This document shows positions 1-12,785 of a DNA stretch of 64,000 nucleotides, one piece after another. How positions within the stretch are numbered: the stretch's first letter is position 1; every line of letters begins with the position of its first letter. Location of the stretch: NCBI GenBank assembly GCA_036674765.1, contig JARVKI010000928.1, forward strand, positions 124,001 to 188,000, read 5' to 3'. Both the position numbers and the translations under genes were made by a program. The notes under the pieces were generated by a model. It made no database searches. It was not told where the DNA came from and saw only the letters and a program-made list of their open reading frames with translations. The DNA is from Seiridium cupressi (Eukaryota > Ascomycota > Sordariomycetes > Amphisphaeriales > Sporocadaceae).

Positions 1-1292
1 AAGGAGTATTTCAGAGCACTTCGGTGAGATGTCCTCCTGCATAATCAGCCGTCCGTTGTTCGTTCTATACTTGTAAAATCCCCACGGATTGACACCGAAG
101 ACAGTGATGATGTACCCCTACCATAGTTGGAGAACCTCTCTGATTGGCTGGCTAGGACCGCGCGTGTGGGACCGGTCTGCAAAGACTATGTATAGGAGGA
201 ATAGACAATTTAGAACTCCACGATCTATCTGAATTCCAAATACCGTAGGTTATAGATATGATTTGGAATTGCCACAGGTGGGCTTACGTACGCAACATAG
301 CCCCCATCGTCGCGCGGCCGCGGTGCCGACCAATCTCTGTGGTAGTATTTCAAACTGCCAAGTAATGCAAGTTGAATGGGAAAACCATCTAGTTAGAATC
401 CATGTGCCGTGGACAGCCGGATGTGGAAGTTTGCGTGGCAGTGCGCTGACGTGCCGCACTTGATCAGTTCCGATTTGGTACCATCTAAGCGGCGCACCAA
501 TGGCGTTCTGAGAAAATGGGGTGCACGTTCCGAATCCGTAAACATGAAAGGCGTAGTGCAACACTCTATGTCAGCAACATCATTCACAGCCTTACAATGA
601 TTAGCCACCGGTCACATGTCAACGTAACATCTCGTGGGACTCCAGCATGCATTCGATGGTGTTCGGAATACCGAAAACGAACGTTGCAGCGATCTGACTT
701 GCCTCGTGGATGAGGGAATCGATCATGTCTCGCACATGCTCCTATACGCAACGAAATCATCCCAATCCATGTCGAGAAGCTGCTATTTTAGCTCGCAGCT
801 CGGTTGAGTGGGCCCATACAAGCAGTCACAGTAGCTTTCAGCTATGCAGATTGTTGCTTGCTTTATGTGCTGGACAATTCTATGAGGATTTTGGTCGGGA
901 TGGTTGTTATTTTTGTGTACTGTTGGATATGTCCTTAGTTGAACAATATCGAAATTCATCCTTCTCCGGTAGACTGTGACATTCAGTCACGTGGGCCGAT
1001 AATCCCCCAAATCCTCATTAGTTTCAGAAATTCATCGGCAGATGAAAACGGGGATGGGGGCGGGTTTTAGGATCTCGAATACCGACGGCGCGGGCCTTGA
1101 CCGCTGAGCCAGCGCTTTGCAGCACCTAGGATTGGACGGAACGTGTTTGAAGTGGAAGCTTTGGCCCCTTCATGGTCTGTATTGATACAAAGCTCATTGT
1201 TGTGCCGTTGAAATCGGATCCGAGAGCTTGAAGATTATCGCTAGATGTATACAAATTAAATGTCAGCTCCCATTGGAGATATTTCCCCCAGG
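1..1292. other. Intergenic, no supported gene
   Basis: Only short overlapping open frames are present (longest about 100 codons, on both strands, no recognisable domain). The right end is the 3' flank of the syntaxin gene. I see no RNA gene. Confidence 0.5.
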
Positions 1293-2499
1293 CTACCCTT
1301 CTCCCCCACCGCCTTCGGCCGGTGGTTCTATAGGTTCGGAGACACCACCACCACCACTCTTCTTTGGTTTGATGACCAGCAGAATAATCATACCCACGAT
1401 TATGAGTACAAGTAGCAATATGATTTTCCGTTTTGTCGTCTTCTTTTGATAGCCGGACGCTATGACCAGTTCCTTTTCGGCCCCCTTGAGGTCCGTCGTC
1501 ATGCGCTCTACGTTGTAGTCTATTCGGTCCAGCATCGTCCCTTGATCGATGACCATGTTTTGCAGGTCTCTGAACAGATCCGAAAGTTCGATGATGCCTT
1601 GAGCGATGTCTTCTATCTCCTTTTCCCGCTGAGCAATGGCTGCATCATTGCTGTGGAGCATTTTCTGGTGCGTAGTTGCCTGTAGAGCCGACTGCGAATA
1701 TGACCTGTCCGCGTCCGATTCGAGGAGTGAGGGATCTGCAGCATAGTTGGACGCCATGGGCGTTGAGGATCTTTCTGCTGGGGAAGCTGCGCCTAACCCG
1801 GACATGCCGCGTAGTTCTAAGATGTTGTTAGTCTGGACGCTTCCGTATTCCCATAGGAGGACAGGACTTACTTTTGAGGTAGGCGCTTTGTTTTTTCCTG
1901 AAGCCTGCACTTGCCTCCTGGACCCGTGTCGCTAGACTGACTTGTATGTTCTTGGCCATGGTTTCCTCTGCTCTGGTCATATTGCCCTCCTTGATCATCT
2001 GCTCCACCCTCTGTATACACCGATGGCAATCGTGGAAGCCTTTGGTCACAGCCTGCGTTAATTTTTCGATCTCGTCTTCCTCGGCCTTTTTGGCGTCCTC
2101 GTCGTTGAAGCCTGGCAAGACGTGTTTCTGGTGTAATCGTTCCAATGCTTGGGACTTCCTCGCTATATCGGCTAGAAGGTCTGTCACTTCATCGGAGATA
2201 TCGGCCCATCTCGGCGGCAGTAGGTCCATCTCGATCACCGCATCGCCATCGTCGTAGTCGGCGCCCGACAGCAAGCCCTGCTGGTCCTCCGAGGCAGTTG
2301 CGCTGCTGCGGCCGAAGTCTGAGAAGCCATTGCCGCCCGGCGCCGAGTATTTTGTTTTCTTCGCCGGATGATGCGCATAGGACTGGCGGTAGGAGATATA
2401 GCTTTAGCAATGTCAGTGTCTGCTTGGTGAGCTGGACAGGACTACGAGGGTTCCTGGGCAGGGATAGAGATCGTACAGGTTGGTACGGTCGCGCCACAT
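1293..2499 (-). CDS. TLG2: Tlg2-type t-SNARE (syntaxin-16 family)
   Basis: Qa-SNARE expected to drive fusion of endosome-derived vesicles with the trans-Golgi/endosome. Exons are 2499-2477, 2401-1872 and 1816-1293, giving 358 aa. The short first exon encodes MWRDRTNL and splices (gtacga...ctaaag) to YISYRQSYAHHP, the family N-terminus. The second intron (gtaagt...ttag) joins SAYLKK to LRGMSGL. An N-terminal Habc-type helical region is followed by a SNARE motif at about residues 245-305 with the zero-layer glutamine in VIDQGTMLDRID (about Q276). A single hydrophobic anchor covers about 316-333. An unusual Gly/Pro/Glu tail of about 25 residues follows the anchor and should be lumenal. The gene is divergent from calmodulin. 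Family assignment is firm; the function of the tail is unknown. Confidence 0.93.
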
Positions 2500-3373
2500 G
2501 GCCGCCGCCTAGTAAGGAACTGAAGTCGTACAGTTTGATCGAATAGAATACGCGGGTGATCAGCGGGGCTTTCGTGGAGCTTGATGAGGTCGGCACAATG
2601 CTGGCGTAGTTGGTAGGCGGATTGGTGATGGTTTACAGGACATAGTGTACAGTACGGGTATCAGCTGTCAGCCTTCCACAGCGTCAAGATGCGCAGCATG
2701 TCAAATGAGGCTGACGTAGCTCCAGCAAGTCAACGAGCTAAAGGACAGACCAGTCTAGACTGGGGGGGGGGGGGCCAACTGAGGCTTGAGTGCAGAGTGA
2801 TAGGGGAATGTTTTGGCCTGAGGCAGCCAGCTGGTCACCTTGTGCACGCCAACTGGTGGCTAGGCGAGACGAGACGGGAGGCAGGGTCCAAAGAAGTACC
2901 GTAGCCTCCACTGGAACTGTAGGACCAGAGATTGCCCTGGGGGCGGGCGAGACGACAAAGAGGCTCCAGAGTGCTTGATTCGACAGCTGTGCCGCTGTCG
3001 TTCGTAGTCAGCCCAACGCTTGGGCCACATGTGCAGCCGTGGCCCGGATCCTGTTACGCCTGTGTGCATGTCCTGGGCCAGCAGCGCCAGTCGCTTTGCG
3101 GCTAGGCTCCCACCACAACAAGGCAACCCCCACTGTCCACCGTCCGCCCGCCGTCCCTCCCCAGTTGCCAGCCCAGTGTCGGCTCTGAGAACTTGCAAGT
3201 TTTAAAGTTCTCCTTCCCCTAAGTCACCCAGGACCAACACGCCGACCGACGAACAAAGGCCACCCGGTCCACACCCTTTTGATACCACCAAACTGCGACG
3301 CTCCTTTACGCAACCGACGCAACGCACATCCCGCAATCCACTGATCCATTCCAGCAATACCAAGCTCGACGCC
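2500..3373. promoter_or_regulatory. Divergent promoter region, syntaxin / calmodulin
   Basis: 874 bp between the start codons of two divergent genes. It contains a 13-G run (2762-2774). The stretch just upstream of calmodulin is CT-rich and CCA-rich, as is common before highly expressed fungal genes. No specific factor site is claimed. Confidence 0.5.
2762..2774. repeat. Poly-G tract, 13 bp
   Basis: Uninterrupted G run within the divergent promoter region; a length-unstable homopolymer. Confidence 0.9.
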
Positions 3374-4363
<990 letters not shown>

Positions 4364-6627
4364 AGGGCTGAGGCCTGACTCATTTTCGTACCTCTTTTGC
4401 CATACCCTTTCTCACGCCGCTACGAAGCTTCCGTGTTTCCTACTGTGATGGGTCGGGACTGACCCTGGAGAGCATGGCTCAATGCGATGGTCTAGGTCAT
4501 TCGGTTCAGGGATATGCAGGTCTGGGCATTTGTTCGGTAATGTCGATGGAGGCTATTCCCAAGGGTTGTTTTTAGCTTTCATCCTCTTCTTCCCCCCCCC
4601 CAAGAATTGAGCACACCACTTGTCTTCCCCTCCCAAAAACTGATCGTGCACGAGCACATCGCGAGTACCTCGCGATATTACCTCTATCCATTTGAAGTCT
4701 TTGCTAGTCAAGGGCGTTACCACCTTTAAAGTTGATATAAATTGTCCAATAACCCCGTGTAATCCCAGGATTTCACCATTTGGCGCTTGTCGCCTGCCTG
4801 CTACAAGATGCTGAACTGGGTCTATCTGCCTGTCGTTAGATTTAGTAGTACGCGAGTGCCCATTACCTGTTTGTAACCCCCTATGATCGCTTATTCAGTA
4901 TTTAATCGTCTGTGCCCTACTTGGCCTAGCGGCTCGCCAATTCACCACTGCTACCCAGAATATTGACCGGCATCGCAATTAGGGAAAGAACTAGCCCCAT
5001 TCATGATAAAGCATCTTGTCTGCGATATGATGTGACTGGAGATTTTCTCCCCTTTCCCTCTCATAAAATTTGCTTTTCTCGCCACGTATCCTGTCAGACG
5101 GGAAGCTGCCCGAATATCAACATTGTGGCTTTGTACCATAACCATATTGCATGATTGTACTCTAGCCTCGTTTCGTGTTTTCTATGCTCTTATGTTCCCC
5201 GCACTGAGAAGTGATCAGAACGAGCTTGAAGGTCTGGGAGACTTGGATCCGCGGGATTGCAGATGATTTTCGTTTCATGTGAGCAGCTAGACATGTGGTC
5301 AAGTGAGCCATAGAGTCTCAACTCTCGTGAGGAGTGAGTTACCTGGAGTCTTCCGAGGGAATAGTGAATGCATCTGTTCAAAGCTATACTAAGGCTATAT
5401 GGAGATGGAAATCAAGTCAAAGGGGAATGGGCTCGAAATTAGACCTGGCCAACTCTTTTATGCTGCTACGATCGATTCCCTCCAAGCACACTCATCCAGC
5501 ACATCATGACTATTGACATGACATACATCATTCAAGAAGTGTTTTCCCTTAATTACAACTCCTACATCACACAGTGGCTAGAACGTAGCCATTATCCAGC
5601 TACAGACGAACGATGAAAATGCATTAGATGCCCGAAGGCGCCTAGCTCAAAGGCGGGAGAGAAAACACTGCTATATGGAGGCATGAAGGATACTCAGGAA
5701 GAACTGCGTGGTCGCAATAAGTCTCTCAGCATGACACTTCGAGACGCAGCAGAACGCCCGGACCAAGTCCGCCAAGAAACCATCATCGGTAAAGCAAGTC
5801 ATGGACGTATAGAGGGACAGTTCAGGGAGATTGGGTACGAGGTATAGCACACAGGTTAATGGCCTTCAACAGCTCTAGATCCGAAGTCATATAGACAACG
5901 CCCGAGGACAGCCGCAGTCCTTTAAAGGCTCGGCGATCTTAGTCAAAGGCTCGGATGGGTATTGACTTGGTCCAAGCTATGGATGGCCTTGAGTGGACGA
6001 CGGCGAGATTCGCGAAAGCAATATCATCGTCCCTTGCCGAACTTGACTGGAGTTCGTAAATAGTATAATTCGACGCGCGTTCGAATATTGCTGGCATGCG
6101 GAAAGCGAGAAAACAACCGAATACGTCGACAGTGCCGAGTGCTACCCCAACATCATCCAACGGCTCTGCAGCCAGGGGCGCCCGTAGCGGCTCGTTCCCC
6201 ACATATTGGCCTGTGCGCAACACCAATGGCGGGGCCCTTTACAGGGCGTTGTTCATGGACCCCGACAAGCTCGAAAGGGCAACAAGCAGCTCTCTCCATA
6301 TTTTTAGGGAATCATTCAAGGTTATTCGCGTTTATCTGCAACTCCTATCCACTCCTGGCGAGTGTCCAGCGTTTCCATTCCTCTACACCTTATTCGAGCA
6401 TTCATTCCAACTGTATCAACAACTTAATTTTCTGCTATTCACTATTCCTTGCTCCTGCAATCGTCCCTTGATTGCATGCCGGCGCGGGTAATTGAGCCTC
6501 TCTCTGGCCATTCTTACGTCACGGCGACAAAGCACGTGCTCGATCCATACAGCTTACGAAAGCCCGATTGAAGCGATGCCAGCGTCCGCTGAAGACTGAA
6601 CCCTGTCAATCAGCTTGCCGACTCAAC
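4364..6627. other. Intergenic, 2.3 kb
   Basis: Calmodulin 3' UTR, then sequence without a recognisable gene. One ATG-initiated frame at 6096-6491 (+) would encode 131 aa with a Ser/Thr/Arg-rich N-terminus. It has no family resemblance I can name and could be a 5' exon or chance, so I do not call it. The end of the interval is the mannosidase promoter and 5' UTR, with a CACGTG palindrome near 6533. Confidence 0.5.
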
Positions 6628-8454
6628 ATGGCGGTCCGTCGAGTACGCATCATACTCGCCGTCGTCGCTCTTTGGATTCTCGGGTCGTGGTACTACGTCT
6701 GGGTGCCAGCCGAAGGTCCTCCTCGAACGTCGCCTTTCTCACCATTGGCAGATGGATCGATACAATACGGTGAGGCTTCAGAAGATATACGATGGAAGAA
6801 GCCGCCAGCTCGATATCCAGTAAAGAAACTTACGCCGCTGCCAACAAAACAGCCAGCTGCGCCTATACCAAAAGTCCAGACAACGAAACCCGAGGAGGGC
6901 GAAGCAGCAGAGAACAAGCGGCTGAAGCGCCTTGCTGCGGTCAAAGCAAGCTTCCAGCACAGCTGGGGTGGTTACAAGAAATATGGCTGGCTGAAAGATG
7001 AGGTCACCCCCGTGAGTGGGAATTACAAAAACCCTTTCGGCGGTTGGGCTGCTACATTAGTCGACTCGCTGGATACGCTATGGATTATGGGATTAGAAAC
7101 AGACTTTACGATGGCTGTGAAGGCTTGCGACTATATCGACTTTACAACAACTCAGGCCAAAGATATCAATGTGTTTGAAACCACGATCCGCTACCTCGGT
7201 GGGTTCTTGGCGGCTTATGAGCTGAGCGGGAAGAAACATGCGAATTTGTTGGCCAAGGCGAAAGAAGTGGGGGAGCTCCTTATGGGAGCCTTCGACACTC
7301 CAAACCATATGCCGGTATCGCGATGGAATTGGCGCAAGTATGTCCAGGGTGAAGATCAAACGGCACCGCGGTCGACACTCGTTTCCGAGATTGGCTCGTT
7401 GAGCATGGAGTTCTCCAAGCTCTCACAGTTGACGGGCGACATGACCTACCACGACGCTGCCCAAAGGATATCCGACCAGATTGAGTTGGGACAAAGCAAG
7501 ACCTATTTGCCCGGAATGTGGCCAGTTGTGCTGGATGCCTCAAAGACACCAATTGAATTCACGGGCGAGACCTTCACTTTAGGAGGCATGTCTGACTCTC
7601 TTTACGAGTATTTCCCCAAGCAGTATGCCTTGCTGGGCGGCATGATAGATCAGCCGCGCAAACTGTACGAAGGCTTCATTGATGCGGCGAAGAGACACCT
7701 CTTCCGCCGTGCCTTGAATCCCGAGAACGTGCCAATTCTCTTTTCTGGCGATGCCAGGGTTAAAAGCCCTAACGATGAGGATCGAGAAGTTGTCAATACA
7801 GCTCGTGCGCAGCACTTGACTTGTTTTGCGGGTGGCATGGTAGGGCTGGCTGCCAAGGTCTTTGGCCGACCAGCCGATATGGATATTGCTGTACAACTCA
7901 CGGACGGCTGCGTTTGGTCCTACTCTGCCACCACGACAGGAATAGGCCCCGAGATCTTCAACTTCATAGCCTGCGACCCTGATTCGGAGCAGGATGACTG
8001 CAAATGGACAGAAAAGCGCTGGTATGAAAGCTTGAAAAAGCACTGGCGCAAGGGACAGAAAGGCGTTACTGATGAAGCAATGCAAGCCATTGTGGACGGA
8101 CGCAAACTTCCCAAGGGCATGTTGGACATCAATGACAGAAAGTACATTCTACGGCCAGAGGCAATTGAGTCTGTATTCCTGATGTACAGGATGACGGGAG
8201 ATGCTGTTTGGATGGACAAGGCCTGGGACATGTTCATAGCCATTGAAAAGTACACGCACACAAGTGTTGCTGCCGCATCGCTGGACGATGTGACCAGGGA
8301 GAAGCCGTACCAGATGGACAGCATGGAGAGTTTCTGGCTTGCGGAGACGCTGAAATACTTCTACCTTGTGTTCAGTGACTGGGATGTCGTGGACTTGGAT
8401 AAGTGGGTGCTTAACACGGAGGCGCATCCTCTTAGACGTATGGACGCTGATTAG
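6628..8454 (+). CDS. MNS1: Class I alpha-1,2-mannosidase (GH47)
   Basis: Type II membrane glycosidase of the early secretory pathway that trims alpha-1,2-linked mannose from N-glycans (Man9 to Man8 for the ER enzyme). Single exon, 608 aa. I use the ATG at 6628, in context CAACATGG, because the frame extends upstream only to a TTG. MAVRRVR precedes a signal-anchor of about 18 residues (IILAVVALWILG...). A Pro/Lys-rich stem follows, then the GH47 domain from about residue 90 to the end. Family hallmarks are FGGWAATLVDSLDTLWIMG, FETTIRYLGG, HLTCFAGGM, RPEAIESVFLMYR, and MESFWLAETLKYFYLVFS near the C-terminus. NTEAHPLRR supplies the Thr expected to bind calcium. The ER versus Golgi subtype is not settled. 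No intron is needed. Confidence 0.95.
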   Translation: MAVRRVRIILAVVALWILGSWYYVWVPAEGPPRTSPFSPLADGSIQYGEASEDIRWKKPPARYPVKKLTPLPTKQPAAPIPKVQTTKPEEGEAAENKRLKRLAAVKASFQHSWGGYKKYGWLKDEVTPVSGNYKNPFGGWAATLVDSLDTLWIMGLETDFTMAVKACDYIDFTTTQAKDINVFETTIRYLGGFLAAYELSGKKHANLLAKAKEVGELLMGAFDTPNHMPVSRWNWRKYVQGEDQTAPRSTLVSEIGSLSMEFSKLSQLTGDMTYHDAAQRISDQIELGQSKTYLPGMWPVVLDASKTPIEFTGETFTLGGMSDSLYEYFPKQYALLGGMIDQPRKLYEGFIDAAKRHLFRRALNPENVPILFSGDARVKSPNDEDREVVNTARAQHLTCFAGGMVGLAAKVFGRPADMDIAVQLTDGCVWSYSATTTGIGPEIFNFIACDPDSEQDDCKWTEKRWYESLKKHWRKGQKGVTDEAMQAIVDGRKLPKGMLDINDRKYILRPEAIESVFLMYRMTGDAVWMDKAWDMFIAIEKYTHTSVAAASLDDVTREKPYQMDSMESFWLAETLKYFYLVFSDWDVVDLDKWVLNTEAHPLRRMDAD

Positions 8455-9660
8455 TGACTTCGAGGAGAAGTTTGCGATACCCTCGAATTTTCGAACAACT
8501 CGAAAGGATCCATAGTTCATGTGCCCGATTATATATAGACTGCATTCTCACGATTTATAGAAGCCCAACATAGGCGCTTCTACCCGCATTGAAGAAAGTC
8601 GTGAACTATTCTCTATTCTCTATATCTCAGGGCTTTTTGCGTCTGATCAGGACTGGCTTGCACGTAGCCGTGTCTCACTCTGACAGGCGGCAACGATCCA
8701 GGTTTTGCATCTGGCATGTAGCCTTCGAGGTTCTCCTGTGCAATGAAGATCTCGGCAGCATGGGGTTGGCACAGACTCGGCTATCCAGGCCGAACGACCA
8801 ACAGGTTTCCGATTTCCACCGATGAAACGCTTAAAGCCACTCGGGACGATCCGCCGCAACGCAACCCGGGGAATACATTAGGCTTAAATGCCCCCTTGAT
8901 TTTAAGCCTCCTGAACTGTTCAACTTCATCTTCAAGACTTCTCCCGTGTGCTTCTGTCCACCATGTCATCTGGTGAGAGTATGGCCTCGTGGTCCGTTGC
9001 CACTTCCAGGTAATGCTGCGCCTCACTGCTATATGATTTACATTTAGCGGCATCCATATGCCCCACGTCACGGTACATTGCACCTCATTGATGCTCGGCC
9101 GCCTCTTGAATGCCAATGCACGTGTTTGCGTCATTGGTAATGGATGGCAGACCCAACGGATCTCCGAGTTGCGCCAATATGGCCAGTCGACCTGCGCAAA
9201 AGGACATCACCTACCGCGGCACCTCTCGCGACCGTTGCACGCTACCGTAGATGATTGATTAGAATGGACCCGCGACAGCGATAGGCGCCGATAGTTGACC
9301 GCCAAAGGTTTGTCCATGGATTCGGTCATCGGCGCCAAGGCTGGCCAGCTGCAGAGCTTAACCCCTTGGAATGCATCGGCATCATCAGCCAAGATATCGG
9401 GTCTCTGTCCTGCCTGTCTAGTAACATTGTAGTCTCCAGTCATATTTATTGTACGAGCGTGAAGTCGCGCACCCCGCCCAGCACAGTCTTGAAATCGTTT
9501 GCTTCCGAGTTCTTCATTTCTGGAACTTGTGGCATTCCAGTTTTCTTTCGCTTTTCACCCAGGGAATTTAGCTAATCTACTTACCCGCAGGACACAGCTT
9601 CGAAGATATCACATCCAGTCTATTCGCTTGCAGGATAGCACTGCGACCGCCTGCGATACC
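8455..9660. other. Intergenic, 1.2 kb
   Basis: Mannosidase 3' flank and CDF-transporter promoter/5' UTR. Short open frames on both strands have no recognisable domain. The transporter frame is open back to a TTG at 9499, but no ATG occurs before 9661. Confidence 0.5.
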
Positions 9661-11061
9661 ATGGAGCCGGATCTGTCGGCGACGATAACGAAGCATCCGC
9701 ATCCATTCCAGCTACACCATGAATCTTCTAGCCACCACTCCCGGAGCTCGACTCCCAGGCTCGTGCCGCATGCCTCCCAGCCGACTCATGGTAAAGGCAC
9801 CAGCACAGGTGTCGAGGCTGTGACCGACGAAAGCGAGCAACCTTTCGCGCGTCATCCGGCCGGCGCCCACGGTTCCGATGTCGAGATGCAGTCCATCCGA
9901 CGATACTCGGACGGCGACCCCTACAATCTACAGTCCGCATTCAAGAGCGCGGCCGAGCTGGACGAAATCAAGGCAAACACCTCGCGCAAGCGGACGCACG
10001 GCGATGCAAAGAACAGCTCCGCACTGCGCGGCTGTCTGCCTGGCCGTGACGCGTGGAAGGCGCACAAGATCGAGGGCTTCTACAAGGCGCAGAACGAGAC
10101 GATCGAGCGGCTTCTGAAGTCCGTTGAGGAGCACCGTGCTGAAGCGCAGCAGGCGCAGGGCGATGACCACCTTCGCCATCAGATTGCCGTATACGGTAGC
10201 TTCGCGGCAAACATCATTCTCGCCGTCCTGCAGATGTATGGTGCTATTTCGTCTGGCTCGCTCTCGCTGTTCACCACCATGGCGGACGCCATCTTCGACC
10301 CTATGAGCAACCTGCTTCTGATTCTCTCGCACCGCGCCGTGAAGCGCGTGGATCCAAACCGTTTCCCCAGCGGCAAGGCCCGTCTGGAAACCGCAGGCAA
10401 TATCTTCTTCTGCTTCATGATGACTGCCGTCTCTCTGATCCTCATCGCCTTCTCCGCTCAGGAGCTGGCTAGTTCCGGCAACCATGGGCTGAACGACTTC
10501 CACCTACCCTCAATTATTGCTGTGGCTATTGCCTTTGTCACCAAGTTTTCGTTATTCTTGTATTGTTGGGGCATCAAGGACAAGTACAGCCAAGTGGACA
10601 TTCTCTGGCAGGACCACCGCAACGATCTGCTCATCAACGGCTTCGGTATCCTCACTTCCGTTGGTGGAGCAAAGCTCGCGTGGTGGATCGACCCGATGGG
10701 CGCCATCATCTTGTCCGTCCTCATCTCGGGCATCTGGCTGCGGACCGCCTCCCAGGAATTCATGCTCCTCGTTGGCGTGGTGGCCTCGGTGGAGACCCAG
10801 CAGCTGATCACCTACGTGTGCGTGACGCACTCGCCTTTGATCCAGGGCATCGACACGGTGCGCGTGTACCACTCTGGCCCGCGGCTGATCGCCGAGGTTG
10901 ACATCGTCATGGACCCCAACGCTACGCTGAGGGCTACGCATGATGTGGCCGAGGAACTGCAGTTCAAGCTCGAGGATCTGCCCGATATCGAGAGGGCGTA
11001 CGTCCACGTCGACTATGAGACCACGCACAAGCCTGAGCACTTTTTGAAGAAGGACCTTTAG
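9661..11061 (+). CDS. Cation diffusion facilitator (probable Mn2+/divalent metal transporter)
   Basis: Proton-coupled export of a divalent metal from the cytosol, or into an organelle. Single exon, 466 aa from the ATG at 9661 (MEPDLSATITKHPHP). A cytosolic N-terminus of about 170 residues is rich in His and Ser. It is followed by the six-helix transporter domain (about 174-370) and a cytosolic CDF C-terminal domain ending HVDYETTHKPEHF. Two metal-site motifs are visible: DAIFD (D209/D213, helix 2) and DHRND (D318/D322, helix 5). DxxxD at both positions, rather than the HxxxD of zinc carriers, suggests Mn2+ (established for plant and bacterial Mn-CDFs; inference here). The membrane or organelle location cannot be read from the sequence. 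Confidence 0.9.
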   Translation: MEPDLSATITKHPHPFQLHHESSSHHSRSSTPRLVPHASQPTHGKGTSTGVEAVTDESEQPFARHPAGAHGSDVEMQSIRRYSDGDPYNLQSAFKSAAELDEIKANTSRKRTHGDAKNSSALRGCLPGRDAWKAHKIEGFYKAQNETIERLLKSVEEHRAEAQQAQGDDHLRHQIAVYGSFAANIILAVLQMYGAISSGSLSLFTTMADAIFDPMSNLLLILSHRAVKRVDPNRFPSGKARLETAGNIFFCFMMTAVSLILIAFSAQELASSGNHGLNDFHLPSIIAVAIAFVTKFSLFLYCWGIKDKYSQVDILWQDHRNDLLINGFGILTSVGGAKLAWWIDPMGAIILSVLISGIWLRTASQEFMLLVGVVASVETQQLITYVCVTHSPLIQGIDTVRVYHSGPRLIAEVDIVMDPNATLRATHDVAEELQFKLEDLPDIERAYVHVDYETTHKPEHFLKKDL

Positions 11062-11941
11062 AGGAGGTAGTTTTATGAAGTCGAATTGTTCGTAGCTATT
11101 CGGGCGCATACCTTTCTCATTTACTCTGAGTGTAGTACAGTTATCTCTGTGTGTAGAGCGAAGGATCGCAAATGTAAGCATAAACGGAAACTAGTCAAAC
11201 CTAGTTGATGAATGAATGGGTTGTGTATTACCATGGTTGATTATATCGCAGTCACTACCGCAGTCAAGTGCGTTAGTTTGATACATTGCGGTTAGCGCGG
11301 AAAGAGCAATAGTAAAAGTGTTAATTATCCCAATCACATACCTTGCAACTATTACTTTGAACACTACAAATGGATTGTGCGTCCTGCACATGATGTGCCG
11401 ATGCAGATCATCCAGTGGGCGATTCCGTAGCTTCGAGATATTCGCCTCCTTCTCTGAAACATTACATCCCAAGAGATAATGGGAACGCGATCATGTAGTG
11501 TAAGTCCTTTACTGTATTCGCTATGATGAGACTATGCTAGAGGGAAATGGCGCTTGCAAGTCCATAAGATATGCCGTTTGCTGTGCCCCAACGCCTAAAT
11601 GGAGGAGAAAAGAAGGAACGCAACGGAGTAAGAATCTCCAGACCAGGGTATCATTCCGCAAGAAAGAGAAAGCATACAGCCTGCCGCTGTCTCCTGAGCG
11701 CCATTGCTCTGTGTCCGGTCGACACCATACTAAGACCCTGAAATGCTAAGCTAGCAAATAGTTGGGACAGACCAAACACCAACTGCAAGGTGAGGTGCGT
11801 GATGTGTTCGTTGCCGACATTGTCCCTCGGATAGACGGGTGAGCTTATTTCCATTCCAGTCGGTTGAATCTTCCCAAAAGTGTGATGATTCCGGTGTGGA
11901 CCAGTCGTTCGAGCGCTCTGCATTCGTGAGCCTGTTGTCGC
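11062..11941. other. Intergenic, 0.9 kb
   Basis: Convergent spacer between the CDF transporter (+) and the 2EXR-like gene (-). Nothing recognisable. Confidence 0.5.
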
Positions 11942-12785
11942 TCAAAACGGGCGGCTGATCTTGAATTGACAAGCCAGGCACGGATTCTTCATTGCTCTTG
12001 GATCGGCCAATAGTTGCTTCTTGATTATGTTGTACGCCTCCTTGACCCTCGTAGGTGAGGGGAGCAGTGAACCTTGGGTGCAGTGAGGGAAGACGATCTT
12101 CCTGAGTGCCCTCGCGGTTGTCTTCCATTCTTTCTGGTTGCTCGTCACCCAAAAGTGACAGTCGCAGCCGGCACGAAAGGCCAGGGCCTTCATCTCCATG
12201 AGGGTGGACTGGCGGAGATGGTAGATGAAGAACTTTGTGAATTGAAGAGGCTTTTCGAGAGGAACTGTGGAGCTGGTTAGTTACCGAACGGGCACATCGA
12301 AATCATTCGTTTTGGAACTTGCCGCTCAGTAGGAAATCGTTTCGCCGGTAGAGCACGGGCGTGGCCTCCAGGTTGATTTTCTTGCACGTCTGCAGGATGC
12401 TCATACATGGTCTCCAGAAAGGGTACGGGGGGCGTCCGTGACTAGTGCCGCAAGATTTACATCGGAAGCCATCTGTGGCCTGTTGACGGCGAATGGGAGA
12501 GATTGCAATCTTTTCGCGTGAGCAGAGAAGGATCTCGTACACCATGAGACGCAACTCGATGGGAATCTTTTCGAGTAGCGGACAACCGCTCGTTGGAGGG
12601 GTATCGGCAAGACGAGGGGCATCATCAAAATAAGAGGAATCCTAAAAGAATGTAAGTAATGTATAAGTACCAGTCTGCTAGACATTCCGACAGAGATTTG
12701 CAACAATGTGGCATTGAATGAGATGCTGCTCGTGGGCCTCCATAGCGCAGAACATTAACGGATAAATAGCTCCTCAACATACCAT
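11942..12785 (-). CDS. 2EXR/F-box-like fungal protein with a GC-AG intron
   Basis: Exons 12785-12783 (ATG only), 12641-12323 and 12264-11942 give 214 aa. Exon 2 reads LLEKIPIELRLMVYEILL, then MSILQTCKKINLEATPVLYRR. This is the layout of the fungal 2EXR/F-box-like family (xLPxELRxxIYxxLL ... LLxTCRxIxxEAxPxLY), whose members have no established biochemical role. A CKSCG motif lies between them. Exon 2 runs into a stop unless a 58-nt intron is removed. That intron begins gcaagt (a GC donor with otherwise perfect consensus), has ctaacc 12-17 nt before its end, and finishes ccacag. Removing it restores phase and adds about 108 codons. The ATG-only first exon is the weakest point, so the true N-terminus may differ. 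Confidence 0.6.

Noticed and set aside
6568..6627. Upstream extension of the GH47 frame
   Set aside because: It begins at TTG and has no ATG; the ATG at 6628 has good context and is followed directly by the signal-anchor.
9499..9660. Upstream extension of the CDF transporter
   Set aside because: It begins at TTG with no ATG. The residues look like 5' UTR, and the ATG at 9661 starts a normal-length protein.
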